NCBI GenBank assembly: GCA_003240775.1
Contig: QFNI01000001.1
Span: forward strand, 165,047 to 229,046
DNA: 64,000 nt
Direction: 5' to 3'
From: Mesorhizobium amorphae
GTDB taxonomy: Bacteria; Pseudomonadota; Alphaproteobacteria; Rhizobiales; Rhizobiaceae
The notes under the pieces were generated by a model. The model worked only from the letters and a program-made list of their open reading frames with translations, did not search any database and was not told the DNA's origin. Position numbers and translations under genes: made by a program. Position 1 is the first letter of the stretch. Each line of letters starts with the position of its first letter. Of this stretch, positions 17,554-26,105 are shown piece after piece.

Positions 17554-18582
17554 CTATCGTTCCGTCAGCTTCAGCTCGATGCGGCGGTTGCGGTCGCGCG
17601 CTTCGGGCGTGTCGGCAGGGTCGAGCGGCTGGAACTCGCCGAAGCCCGCCGCCACCAGCCGGTTGGCCGGCACGCCGTTGGCGATCAGGAACTTCACGAC
17701 GGAAGTCGCGCGCGCGGAGGAAAGCTCCCAGTTGTCGCGATAGCGCCCCGTGCCCGCGAGCGGGCGGTCGTCGGTGTGGCCGTCGACGCGCAGCACCCAG
17801 TTGATCTCTGGCGGGATCTCACGCTGCAGCTCGATGATGGCCTGGGCGAGCTTGCGCATCTCGTCCTGGCCCGCCGTGTTGATCACCTCCGAGCCCACGG
17901 GAAACAGCACTTCCGACTGAAACACGAAGCGGTCGCCCACGATTCGGATGTTCTCGCGGTCGCTCAGGATCTCGCGCAGGCGCCCGAAGAAGTCCGAGCG
18001 GTAGCGGTTCAGCTCCTGCACGCGCTGGGCGAGCGCCACGTTGAGGCGGCGGCCGAGATCGGCGATCTTGGCGTTGGATTCGCGGTCGCGCGTTTCCGAC
18101 ACGTCGAGCGCGTCCTCCAGCGCGCCGATCTGGCGGCGCAGGGCCGCGATCTGCTGGTTCAGAAGCTCCACCTGGGACAGCGCGCGCTGGGAAACCTGGC
18201 GCTCGTTGTCGAGCTCACCCGAAAGCGCGCCCACGCGCGCCTCCGCCGCGCCTGCTGCGCCCGCGCCTTGCGAAAGCAGCGTCTGCAGCCGCGTGCGCTC
18301 GGTCTCGGCCGCCTGCAGGCTCGCCTGGAGATTCGCGAGCTGGTCCGCGGAATCCTGGTTGGACGCCTGTTCCAGCGCGAGAAGCTGGGTCAGCTCGTTG
18401 ATCTGCGAGTTCAGCCGGTTGAGCACCTGGTCCTGGCCCGCCACCTCGCGCGACAGGAGAAACTGCGCCATCACGAAGACGCACAGGAGGAACATGATGG
18501 CCAGAAGCAGCGTGGACAGCGCGTCCACGAAGCCCGGCCAGTAATCGACGCGCCGGTCTCGGCCGCGGCGTCCGAGCGCCAT
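17554..18582 (-). CDS. OmpA/MotB-like peptidoglycan-binding membrane protein with coiled coil
   Basis: 342 residues: a short basic cytoplasmic start, one transmembrane segment (VDALSTLLLAIMFLLCVFV, about 19-40), a long coiled coil (about 50-200, Gln/Leu/Glu rich), and a C-terminal OmpA-like domain (about 215-342) with VDGHTDDRPL, NWELSSARATSVVKFL and DRNRRIELKL. It sits 1 bp after a MotA/TolQ-like channel gene, so the two form a stator-like unit spanning the inner membrane and holding peptidoglycan. This is not a flagellar MotB (no flagellar genes nearby). The cellular process powered is unknown. Confidence 0.83.
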   Translation of the reverse strand: MALGRRGRDRRVDYWPGFVDALSTLLLAIMFLLCVFVMAQFLLSREVAGQDQVLNRLNSQINELTQLLALEQASNQDSADQLANLQASLQAAETERTRLQTLLSQGAGAAGAAEARVGALSGELDNERQVSQRALSQVELLNQQIAALRRQIGALEDALDVSETRDRESNAKIADLGRRLNVALAQRVQELNRYRSDFFGRLREILSDRENIRIVGDRFVFQSEVLFPVGSEVINTAGQDEMRKLAQAIIELQREIPPEINWVLRVDGHTDDRPLAGTGRYRDNWELSSARATSVVKFLIANGVPANRLVAAGFGEFQPLDPADTPEARDRNRRIELKLTER

Positions 18583-18583
18583 C

Positions 18584-19654
18584 CTAGTTTTCCCGGCGCG
18601 AAAGCGTTTGCGCCAGCTTGTCCAGCGTTTCGCGCAGCGCGCGCTGTTCCTCGGACTGCGCTTCCACCCAGTCGCGCATCATCTGCTGCTCGGAGCGCAT
18701 GTTGCGCACGAGGCCCGAGATGCCGTCGGCGAGGTTCGCCATGGCGGTGGCGACGCGCTGGTTGGAGCCGCCGGTTTCCTGCACCGCGCGCAGCCGCTCG
18801 GTGATCTCGCGCAGGTCGCCCGTCGCTTCAGTGCCCACACGTCCCTCAATCGGCGCCATGTCCGACGACAGGTCGGCCACGGTGGAGAGCCAGTTCTCGA
18901 GCTCGGTGTAGAAGCGCGTCTGCGCGCGTCCTGCCTGGAGGTCGAGAAAGCCGAGCACGAGGCTGCCGGCCAGGCCGAACAGCGAAGATGAAAACGCCGT
19001 GCCCATGCCTTCGAGCGGCGCGGCGAGGCCGGATTTGAGGGATTCCAGCACCGCATTGGTGTCGCCCGTGCCGGGATCGAGCGCCTGGATCGTGTCGCCG
19101 ATCGAGCCGATGGTTTCCAAAAGGCCCCAGAACGTGCCGAGCAGGCCCAAAAACACGAGGAGCCCGATCAGGTAGCGCGAGATGTCGCGCGCCTCATCGA
19201 GGCGGTTGGCGATCGAGTCCAGCATGGTGCGCATGGAACTCGCCGAGAACGCCATGGACGACGAGCGCGACAGCATCGCCTTCATGGGCTGGAGCAGCAC
19301 AGGCTCGGTGGTTTCCGAACCCTCGCGGAACGAGTTGACCCAGCGCACCTCGCGGAAGAGCCGCACCACCTGGCCGAAGGCGAGCAGGATGCCTACCACG
19401 AGCACGCCCAGGATCAGGCCGTTCAAGCCGGGATTGGTGGAGAAGGCGTTGGCGATCTGCCGCGTCAGGATCGCGGCGACGAAGCCGGCGATGGCCAGAA
19501 ACACCAGCATCGAGAGCAGAAAGACCTGCGGGCTCGACATGCGGTTGGGGTTGCGCCGGAAGAGCCGGCGGCGATAGCCATCGCGCGTGCGCTCGTCGCG
19601 CCCCCGCTCCGCGAAAGGCGGCAGGTCCTCGTCCTCGCTGCGTGTCGATGCCAT
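18584..19654 (-). CDS. MotA/TolQ/ExbB-type proton channel family protein
   Basis: 356 residues from ATG 19654, which follows the conserved opening better than the upstream in-frame ATG. Three membrane regions are visible: SSPQVFLLSMLVFLAIAG, GLNGLILGVLVVGILLAFG and, after a cytoplasmic loop, ISRYLIGLLVFLGLLGTFWGLL with a further FGLAGSLVLGFLDL segment. The GLLGTFWGLLETIG stretch is the MotA/ExbB channel signature. A cytoplasmic tail follows. It is paired with the OmpA-like protein one base downstream. Energy-coupling by proton flow is known for the family; the machine served here is not. Confidence 0.83.
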   Translation of the reverse strand: MASTRSEDEDLPPFAERGRDERTRDGYRRRLFRRNPNRMSSPQVFLLSMLVFLAIAGFVAAILTRQIANAFSTNPGLNGLILGVLVVGILLAFGQVVRLFREVRWVNSFREGSETTEPVLLQPMKAMLSRSSSMAFSASSMRTMLDSIANRLDEARDISRYLIGLLVFLGLLGTFWGLLETIGSIGDTIQALDPGTGDTNAVLESLKSGLAAPLEGMGTAFSSSLFGLAGSLVLGFLDLQAGRAQTRFYTELENWLSTVADLSSDMAPIEGRVGTEATGDLREITERLRAVQETGGSNQRVATAMANLADGISGLVRNMRSEQQMMRDWVEAQSEEQRALRETLDKLAQTLSRREN

Positions 19655-19814
19655 CGCTGCCGCGCCGTCTCCCGATCCCGCCCGGAGGCGGTTCCGGGAC
19701 GGGGCCACTCTAGCGGAGATTGTGTCTGAAATTAATGGCCTGCGGGCCGTTTGCCCGCCCGCACCCTGCGCTTTCCCCACCCCGCAAAGGGGAGGGGACC
19801 GCACAGGCCCGGCA

Positions 19815-20567
19815 TCAGGCCGCGCTGAGCTTGGCCAGCGTCTCGGCGTCCACCTCGAAGTTGGCGTAGACGTTCTGCACGTCGTCGTCGTCTTCGAGGG
19901 TGGCGACGAGCTTCATCAGGCCCTGCGCGCGCTCCTCGTCGACGGGCACGTTGTTGCCGGGGCGCCAGATGACCTTGACGGTCTCGGCCTCGCCGAGCCC
20001 TTCTTCGAGCGCGCGCGCCACTTCGCCCACATCCTCGAAGGCGCAGAGGATGGTGTGGCCGTTCTCCTCGTCGGACTCCACATCCTCGGCACCCGCCTCG
20101 ATGGCCGCTTCCATCACCTTGTCCGCGCTGCCGGCCGAAGCGGGATAGGTGATCTCGCCCGCGCGGTTCCACATGAAGGACACAGAGCCGGTTTCGCCGA
20201 GCGCGCCGCCCGCCTTGGTGAAGGCCGCGCGCACGTTGGACGCCGTGCGGTTTCGGTTGTCGGTGAGCGCTTCCACGATCAGCGCCACGCCGCCCGGCCC
20301 GTAGCCTTCGTAGCGGACCTCTTCGTAGTTCTCGCCGTCGTTGCCGGCAGCCTTGTTGACGGCGCGCTGGATGTTGTCCTTGGGCATCGACTGCGCCTTG
20401 GCGTTCTGGATGGCCAGGCGCAGGCGCGGGTTCATGGCGGGGTCGGGCGTGCCGGTCTTCGCGGCCACCGTGATCTCGCGCGCGAGCTTGGAGAACATCT
20501 TGGACCGCATGGCGTCCTGGCGGCCCTTGCGGTGCATGATGTTCTTGAACTGACTATGGCCGGCCAT
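19815..20567 (-). CDS. yebC: YebC/PmpR family regulator
   Basis: 250 residues, normal length. Conserved regions are [75 protein letters not shown] and the acidic C-terminal domain with [13 protein letters not shown]. Members are DNA-binding regulators and also relieve ribosome stalling. In many bacteria yebC lies next to ruvC; that is not so in this window. It stands alone on the minus strand, divergent from the GFA gene at 20654. Confidence 0.95.
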   Translation of the reverse strand: MAGHSQFKNIMHRKGRQDAMRSKMFSKLAREITVAAKTGTPDPAMNPRLRLAIQNAKAQSMPKDNIQRAVNKAAGNDGENYEEVRYEGYGPGGVALIVEALTDNRNRTASNVRAAFTKAGGALGETGSVSFMWNRAGEITYPASAGSADKVMEAAIEAGAEDVESDEENGHTILCAFEDVGEVARALEEGLGEAETVKVIWRPGNNVPVDEERAQGLMKLVATLEDDDDVQNVYANFEVDAETLAKLSAA

Positions 20568-20653
20568 GGCGTTCCCGTGCTTGACATGTTTGGATTTGGG
20601 GAGGTGGCGGGCATATACGAGAAACCCGCAAATCCGTCCAGAACAGGCATGCC

Positions 20654-21145
20654 ATGCATCGCTCAGCCCGTCTGCCGTCCTTGCCGCTCAAGGGCGGCTG
20701 CCAGTGCGGGGCGGTTCGCTACCGGATCGGGGCTGCGCCGCAGACCTTCTACTGCTGCCACTGCCGCGAGTGCCAGCGCCAGTCGGCGAGCGCTTTCGGC
20801 CAGTCGGTCTGGGTGGCGCGCGAGGCTTTCGCCTGCGGGGGCACGCTCGCATGCACGACCCGCCGCGCGGATTCGGGCGCGGTGCGCGAGGGCTGGTTCT
20901 GCCCCGCATGCGGCGTGCGCATCTTCCACGCCGGCCCGGCCTCGCCCGAGGTCGTGGTGCGCGGCGGCACGCTCGACGACACCCGCTGGCTCGTGCCCGC
21001 CGGCCACATCTGGACCGCCTCGCGCCAGCCTTGGCTTTCCATTCCGCCCGACGAGTGGAGCCACCCCGGCGAGCCGGAAGACTTCACGCCCTTGATCGAG
21101 CGGTGGAAGGAGATGCTGCAGCGCGGTGCGGTCGCGAAGATGTGA
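20654..21145 (+). CDS. GFA family (glutathione-dependent formaldehyde-activating-like) protein
   Basis: 163-residue zinc-binding protein of the GFA/DUF636 fold. The cysteine sets are [21 protein letters not shown] and CPACGVRIF, which in the family bind two zinc ions. Most members are unrelated in function to formaldehyde and remain uncharacterised, so only the fold is called. A second, distinct GFA protein lies at 25630-26031. ATG 20654 is the best start. Confidence 0.85.
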   Translation: MHRSARLPSLPLKGGCQCGAVRYRIGAAPQTFYCCHCRECQRQSASAFGQSVWVAREAFACGGTLACTTRRADSGAVREGWFCPACGVRIFHAGPASPEVVVRGGTLDDTRWLVPAGHIWTASRQPWLSIPPDEWSHPGEPEDFTPLIERWKEMLQRGAVAKM

Positions 21146-21207
21146 GGCCCAGGCGCCGGGCATTTGCGCCCATAGTGCCGGGGAGACGCGCCCAGCCGGA
21201 GACTTCC

Positions 21208-22044
21208 ATGCCCCCGCTTCGCCTTCCCCTCTTCTTCGCCTTCGCATTGCTTTCCCTGCCCGCAGCGGCCCAGGACCGGCCGGCCGAACCGACCCCGAGC
21301 TCGTGCCTCGCAATGGCGCAAGCCCTGCCCGATGCGCGCTATGCCAGCTTCGCGCCCGCCCCGGGGCCCACGCTGGTGCAGGCCAAGGCCGACAGCGGCG
21401 AGGTGACGATCACCTATGCCGGCCATTCCACCTATCTGATCGACACGCCCGCCGGAGTGCGGGTGGCGACCGACTTCTCCGGCGTCTACGGCGCAGAGCC
21501 GCCGCCGCGGATCGCCACCATGAACAAGGCCCACCGCACCCACTACACCGACAACCCCGACCCCCGGATCGAGCATGTGCTGCCCGGCTGGGGCGAGGGG
21601 CCGGGCGCGCCCGCCCGCCACGCGCTGACCGTGGAAGACGTCTATGTGCGCAACGTGCCGACCGACATCCGCCGCTGGGGGCAGCTGGAGGAAGGCGGCA
21701 ACTCGATCTTCATCTTCGAGGTGGCAGGGCTCTGCATCGGCCATCTCGGCCACCTGCACCACAAGCTCGAAGACGCCCATTACGGCGCGATCGGCCGGCT
21801 CGACGTGGTGATGGTGCCCGTGGACGGGGGCATGACGCAGTCGCTCTCCTCCATGAGCGAGATCGCGACGCGGCTTTACTCCTCGGTGATCCTGCCCATG
21901 CATCGGCATTCGACGCCGATGGCGGAGTTCCTGGGGCTGATGGGCAGCGGCTTTGCGGTGGACCGCCGCGACGGGCGCTCGATCACGGTTTCGTTGCGCA
22001 CCCTGCCGCGCCAGCCGACGATCGTGGTTCTCGACGGCGTTTGA
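21208..22044 (+). CDS. Secreted metallo-beta-lactamase-fold hydrolase (UlaG/COG2220-like)
   Basis: 278 residues with signal peptide MPPLRLPLFFAFALLSLPAAA, so it acts in the periplasm. The fold is suggested by ITYAGHSTYLIDT, HLGHLHHKL, LDVVMVPVDGG and VILPMHRHST, the order of metal-ligand loops in UlaG-like hydrolases. The classic HxHxDH is reduced to an HLGHLHH form as in this subgroup. GGAGA precedes ATG 21208 at good spacing. Substrate unknown. The candidate small RNA at 22152-22267 lies just downstream on the other strand. Confidence 0.8.
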   Translation: MPPLRLPLFFAFALLSLPAAAQDRPAEPTPSSCLAMAQALPDARYASFAPAPGPTLVQAKADSGEVTITYAGHSTYLIDTPAGVRVATDFSGVYGAEPPPRIATMNKAHRTHYTDNPDPRIEHVLPGWGEGPGAPARHALTVEDVYVRNVPTDIRRWGQLEEGGNSIFIFEVAGLCIGHLGHLHHKLEDAHYGAIGRLDVVMVPVDGGMTQSLSSMSEIATRLYSSVILPMHRHSTPMAEFLGLMGSGFAVDRRDGRSITVSLRTLPRQPTIVVLDGV

Positions 22045-22151
22045 TTCGGCCACCCAGCCATGCGGGCCGCTCAGAGGAGCCGGGCGCAACGGCTTGGCCA
22101 TGCGGAAGACGAAGCCAAGCGGCTGATCCGCCACGACAAATCTTTGGATAA

Positions 22152-22267
22152 AGGGAAAAAGGGGACCCGGCCCGGCGCATGTCCCGTTCGGTGCGCCGGG
22201 CCAGTCTCCACAGGGCGGCAAGACCCTGTTTCGCAGCTCGCAGCCTAGATGGCGGGGTGCGAGCGGG
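22152..22267 (-). ncRNA. Candidate small RNA (three hairpins, own promoter and terminator)
   Basis: Read on the minus strand, an alphaproteobacterial-type -10 element CTATAT (22280-22275) is followed by a GC-rich stretch forming three hairpins: GCTCGCA/TGCGAGC (22264-22236), ACAGGG/CCCTGT (22229-22210) and a perfect 11-bp stem GGCCCGGCGCA/TGCGCCGGGCC (22202-22169), then CCCCTTTTTCCCTTT. The predicted transcript is about 115 nt. No convincing reading frame covers it, and no -35 TTGAC is at the ideal distance. I could not match it to a named RNA family. Confidence 0.4.
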
Positions 22268-22584
22268 AAGCTCTATATAGCGAAATCCGTCTTAACGCCA
22301 GACAAACAAAGGCTTTGCAGGCCCGTCCGGTGAAACAGGCCGACGCTTGCCGCCTGCATCAAATGTGAAAGCATTCCTTTTCGAAACATGGTCTGCACGG
22401 GGTGCGGTGGGGGCTCCCCCTCTCCACTGTGCCCGGGGTCATCCACCCTATGGGCAAGCCCCGTCCGGCCTGGCCGGGCGGGGCTTCTCCTTTCGGGCAG
22501 GCCCGGGATCGCCGGGACGGGGCTTGAGTTCCACCCCTTTCCTGATCCATGCAAAGGGCAGCTCACGAAAAAGAAGGCGGGCTT
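22268..22584. other. Intergenic region with one strong hairpin; no gene seen
   Basis: This stretch before the SDR gene has no frame with credible start and composition. It holds the presumed promoter of the candidate small RNA and a strong hairpin at 22456-22486: left arm AAGCCCCGTCCGGC, a 3-base loop, right arm GCCGGGCGGGGCTT, 14 pairs including one G-U. It could be an attenuator or RNA processing site in the SDR leader. Nothing else recognised. Confidence 0.5.
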
Positions 22585-23286
22585 ATGGGCGAGAAGGTTG
22601 CCATCGTCGCGGCCGGTGGCTCGGGCATGGGCGCGGCAGCCGCGCGGCGGCTCGCAAGCGAGGGGTTCCACGTCGCGATCCTGTCGTCGTCGGGCAAGGG
22701 CGAGGCCCTGGCGGAAGAGCTGGGCGGCATCGGCGTCACCGGCTCCAACCAAGTCGGCGCGGACCTCGAGCGCGTGGTGGATGCCACGCTCGCCAAATGG
22801 GGACGCATCGACGCCCTCGTGAACAGCGCCGGCCACGGGCCGCGCGGGCCGATCCTCGACATCACCGACGAGGACTGGCACCGCGGCTTCGACGTGTATT
22901 TCCTGAACGTGGTGCGCGCGGTGCGGCTCGTCGCGCCCGTGATGGAAGCGCAGGGATCTGGCTCGATCGTCAACGTCTCGACGGCCTGGGCCTTCGAGCC
23001 GAGCGCGATGTTTCCCACTTCGGCCGTCGCCCGCGCGGGGCTTGCGGCCTACACCAAGATCTTTGCGGATGCGTTCGCAGCGCGCGGCGTGCGCATGAAC
23101 AACGTGCTGCCCGGCTGGATCGACAGCCTGCCGGCAACCGAGGAGCGGCGCCAGAGCGTTCCCATGGGCCGCTACGGGCGGGCCGAGGAGGTGGCGGCGA
23201 CCATCGCGTTTCTGGTTTCGGACGGGGCTGCCTATATCACGGGCCAGAACCTGCGCGTCGACGGAGGGCTGACCCGTGCGGTGTGA
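22585..23286 (+). CDS. SDR-family oxidoreductase with altered catalytic site
   Basis: 233-residue Rossmann protein. The nucleotide-binding AAGGSGMGAAAAR and the NSAGHGP loop are those of short-chain dehydrogenases, and Ser132 (NVSTAW) is kept. The usual YxxxK catalytic pair is missing: the aligned stretch reads PTSAVARAGLAAYTK, placing Ser146 and Arg150 where Tyr and Lys belong. The C-terminal DGAAYITGQNLRVDGGL is normal. It may reduce an unusual substrate or bind nucleotide without classical catalysis. It precedes an FMN reductase by about 130 bp, possibly in one transcript. Confidence 0.85.
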   Translation: MGEKVAIVAAGGSGMGAAAARRLASEGFHVAILSSSGKGEALAEELGGIGVTGSNQVGADLERVVDATLAKWGRIDALVNSAGHGPRGPILDITDEDWHRGFDVYFLNVVRAVRLVAPVMEAQGSGSIVNVSTAWAFEPSAMFPTSAVARAGLAAYTKIFADAFAARGVRMNNVLPGWIDSLPATEERRQSVPMGRYGRAEEVAATIAFLVSDGAAYITGQNLRVDGGLTRAV

Positions 23287-23413
23287 GGCCGAGGAAACGC
23301 ATTCCCTTTCCGGGGCTTCTCGCGCAAACAGCGTTTCTTCCTTCTCGCAAGAGCATGGGCGAGTTTCGCCGCGCGGCTATATGAAACCGCAAGACAGCAG
23401 GGAATACCGGGTC

Positions 23414-23974
23414 ATGTCAGGCAGCGTCGTTGGTTTCTCGGGCAATTTCATCAGGCCTTCCAAGACGCGCGCGCTGGTGGAAGGCGTGGCCCGCGACGTG
23501 GCGGGGCAGGCCGGACGCGATGCGCTGAGCTTCGACATCCTCGATCTCGGCCCCTCCTTCGCCACCGCCCGCTGGGCGGCCGAACTCGACGAGCAAGGCG
23601 CGACGGTGCTCAATGCCGTGGTGAACGCCGATCTGCTCGTTGTCGGCTCACCCACCTACAAGGGCAGCTATACCGGCCTTTTCAAGCACTTCTTCGATCT
23701 GGTCGACCCGCTCGCCCTGCGCGGCAAGCCCGTGCTCCTGCTGGCCACGGGCGGCGGGGATCGCCATGCGCTGGTGGTGGAACACCAGCTCCGGCCCTTG
23801 TTCGCCTTCTTCGAAGCCCGCGTCCTGCCCACCGCGACCTTTGTCACCGAGCGCGACTTCCTGGACGGCACCCTCCATGCGCCCGCAGCGCTGGAGCGCA
23901 TCGCGCGCAGCGTGGAGGATGCGGTGAGCGCGCTAGGCGAGCGCGCCATTCCCCGCAAGCAGGCGGCGGAGTAG
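23414..23974 (+). CDS. NAD(P)H-dependent FMN reductase (SsuE/MsuE-like flavodoxin fold)
   Basis: 186 residues from ATG 23414; an earlier in-frame ATG at 23381 is possible. The FMN-binding loop GFSGNFIRPSKTRAL and the VVGSPTYKGSYTGLFKHFFDLVD stretch are typical of the NADPH-dependent FMN reductase family, with LLLATGGGDRHALVVEHQLRPLFAFF following. Members supply reduced FMN to two-component monooxygenases such as alkanesulfonate monooxygenase. No such monooxygenase or sulfonate transporter lies close, so its partner is unknown. Confidence 0.85.
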   Translation: MSGSVVGFSGNFIRPSKTRALVEGVARDVAGQAGRDALSFDILDLGPSFATARWAAELDEQGATVLNAVVNADLLVVGSPTYKGSYTGLFKHFFDLVDPLALRGKPVLLLATGGGDRHALVVEHQLRPLFAFFEARVLPTATFVTERDFLDGTLHAPAALERIARSVEDAVSALGERAIPRKQAAE

Positions 23975-24002
23975 GGCCCGACCCGACCCCGAGCCACCGG
24001 GC

Positions 24003-25376
24003 TCAGACGACCTTTCCGGGATTGAGGATGCCGTGCGGGTCGAGCGCCTGCTTGAGGAGGCGCATGGTCGCGATTTCCGCCTCGCTGCGGGAATGGCCGA
24101 GATAGTCCTTCTTGGCGAGACCCACGCCGTGCTCGGCCGAGATCGATCCGCCGTGGTCGCGGATCAGCCCATAGATCAGCCGGCGCACGGTTTCCTTGTT
24201 CTCGGGCGTGGGCAGGCCCGTCGAGAGATGGAGATTGCCGTCGCCCAGATGGCCCATGACGTGCAGGCCGAGATGATCGGGCACATGCTCGTCGAGCGCG
24301 CGCCGCACATCCCTGACGAAGGGGTCCATCGCCGCGAGCGAAAGCGAGAGATCGAAATCCACCATGCAGGTGAACACGCGCATCTCCGCCTCGAACTCCT
24401 CGCGGATGCGCCAGAGCTCCAGCCGCTGGCGCGTGCTCGAAGCGATCACCGCATCCGACACCATGCCCGCTTCCAGCGCGCGTGCGACCACGGCCTCGAA
24501 AAGCTCGCCGTCCGTCTCGGGCTCGAAGCCTTCGGCCTCGCAGAGCACATAGAAGGGGTGCTCGCCCGCAAGCGGCGAGCGGCCATCCAGAAGGGCTGCG
24601 ACGTTGAAGCGGAAGAACTCCTCCCACATGATTTCGAAGGAGGACAGCGTGCCGCGCAGCTCGCGGCGCATCGCAGCCAGCGTTTCGGCCACCGCATCGA
24701 AGCTCGGGCAGGCGAGAAGCGCCGTCGCCACCGAGCGGGGCGCGGGATGGAGCCTGAGCACGGCCCGTGTGATCACGCCGAGCGTGCCCTCCGAGCCGAT
24801 GAAGAGCTGCTTGAGGTCATAGCCCGTGTTGTCCTTGGCATAGGCCACGAGGTGGCTCAGCACCGTGCCGTCGGCGAGCACGCATTCGAGGCCGAGCACC
24901 TGGTCGCGCGCAACGCCATAGCGCAGCGCCTGGAAGCCGCCCGCATTGGTGGAAAGCGCGCCCCCCACCGTGGCGCTGCCGCGCGCGCCGAAGTCGAGCC
25001 CGAAACGCAGGCCGTGTTCCAGGCAGCGCTGCTGCACAGCCTCCACGATGGCGCCCGCTTCCACCTCGACCGCCATGCCCTGGGCGTCGGGCGTGCCGAT
25101 CCCGTTCATGCGCTCGAGCGAGACCAGGAGCACGTCACGCGTCGAAGCCGTGCCGCTCACCAGATTGGTGCGCCCGCCTTCCACGATCACCGGCTGATGC
25201 TCGCGGTGGCAGAGGGCGAGAAGCGCGGACAGCTCCGCCACATTCCCGGGCTTGGCGAGCGCCAGCGCCTGAGTGGGCGTCGCGTGCCAGAAGTCCTGCG
25301 GACGGTCGGCCAGCGCCGCGCCCTCGATCACATGGCTCGGGGCGACAATGGCGCGGATGGCGTCAAGCGAAGTCAC
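24003..25376 (-). CDS. FAD-binding oxidoreductase (D-lactate/2-hydroxyacid dehydrogenase family)
   Basis: 457 residues if started at GTG 25376 (VTSLDAIRAIV); the frame opens further upstream but without family sequence. Domains: PCMH-type FAD-binding (about 40-215), with IVEGGRTNLVSG, DFGARGSATVGGALSTNAGG and KQLFIGSEGTLGVIT; then the FAD-oxidase C-terminal domain with VMGHLGDGNLH and SISAEHGVGLAKKDYL. This group oxidises D-2-hydroxyacids (D-lactate, glycolate, D-2-hydroxyglutarate) and passes electrons to the respiratory chain or ETF. Exact substrate not readable. Confidence 0.87.
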   Translation of the reverse strand: MTSLDAIRAIVAPSHVIEGAALADRPQDFWHATPTQALALAKPGNVAELSALLALCHREHQPVIVEGGRTNLVSGTASTRDVLLVSLERMNGIGTPDAQGMAVEVEAGAIVEAVQQRCLEHGLRFGLDFGARGSATVGGALSTNAGGFQALRYGVARDQVLGLECVLADGTVLSHLVAYAKDNTGYDLKQLFIGSEGTLGVITRAVLRLHPAPRSVATALLACPSFDAVAETLAAMRRELRGTLSSFEIMWEEFFRFNVAALLDGRSPLAGEHPFYVLCEAEGFEPETDGELFEAVVARALEAGMVSDAVIASSTRQRLELWRIREEFEAEMRVFTCMVDFDLSLSLAAMDPFVRDVRRALDEHVPDHLGLHVMGHLGDGNLHLSTGLPTPENKETVRRLIYGLIRDHGGSISAEHGVGLAKKDYLGHSRSEAEIATMRLLKQALDPHGILNPGKVV

Positions 25377-25629
25377 GGAACGCTCGCAAGCGCTGTGGCC
25401 GAAGATTGAGCGGGAAGGCGTCGTCCATTGGGGATGGCATGCATTTGGGGTTCGATCCTCCAGACCCAGGTTCCATTCCACGCGCGAAGCATGCTGTCCA
25501 CCGCCTGGATGCGCGCAGGCGCGACTGGCATGGCGGCCTCAATCCTCCTATGAATTGCCGGAATGAAGCCGCACACAAGCCGATCGTGAGGGCAGGGTGC
25601 GTCGTCTCAACCGGCAAGAGGACACGACA

Positions 25630-26031
25630 ATGAGCGACCATTCCGGAGGATGCCTGTGCGGGGCCGTGCGGTATGTGACGCGGGGGGCCTTGCGCGGCGT
25701 GAGCTATTGCCACTGCACGATGTGCCGCCGCCAGACCGGCCACTTCTATGCCGCAACGGACATTGCCGACGACGAATTGGAGATCGAGGGCGCGGGCGGT
25801 GTTTCCTGGTATGCGGCCTCCCCCGAGGCGCGCAGAGGCTTCTGCTCCACCTGTGGCTCCGCCTTGTTCTGGAAGGCCGAAGGAAGCAGCAAGACCTCGG
25901 TGATGGCGGGCAGCTTCGATCAGCCAAGCGGGCTTGCCGGGATGAACCACATCTTCGTGGCCGACAAGGGCGACTATTACGCGATCACCGACGACCTGCC
26001 GCAGTCCCCGCAAGGCAGCACCGGGACCTAG
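25630..26031 (+). CDS. GFA family protein, second copy type
   Basis: 133 residues, start ATG 25630 with AGAGGA eight bases upstream. The zinc cysteine sets GGCLCGAVRY, CHCTMCRRQTG and CSTCGSALFW are intact, as is the TSVMAGSFDQP strand. It differs widely from the GFA protein at 20654, so it is not a recent duplication. Activity unknown; the family name comes from one member that binds the glutathione-formaldehyde adduct. Confidence 0.87.
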   Translation: MSDHSGGCLCGAVRYVTRGALRGVSYCHCTMCRRQTGHFYAATDIADDELEIEGAGGVSWYAASPEARRGFCSTCGSALFWKAEGSSKTSVMAGSFDQPSGLAGMNHIFVADKGDYYAITDDLPQSPQGSTGT

Positions 26032-26060
26032 ACCAGGCAGTGCGGGTGATCGGCCAACAA

Positions 26061-26098
26061 CCAAAGTGAAAGGCCCGGCGGCATCGGAACCGCCGGGC
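26061..26098 (-). terminator. Terminator of the heme receptor gene
   Basis: GCCCGGCGG (26073-26081) pairs with CCGCCGGGC (26090-26098) around an 8-base loop, just beyond the stop of the minus-strand receptor. The minus-strand sequence after it is CTTTCACTTTGG, a broken T-run, so termination is likely but not textbook. Confidence 0.6.
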
Positions 26099-26105
26099 AC
26101 CGAGG

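Noticed and set aside
17554..19654. The MotA/OmpA pair as a Zorya (ZorAB) anti-phage system
   Set aside because: ZorC, ZorD or ZorE-type genes are absent on both sides; the neighbours are a Bug protein and yebC. The channel protein is short and lacks the very long cytoplasmic tail of ZorA.
22273..22881. Minus-strand frame of 202 residues overlapping the SDR gene start
   Set aside because: It runs opposite the clear Rossmann motif of the SDR and covers a structured non-coding region; composition looks random.
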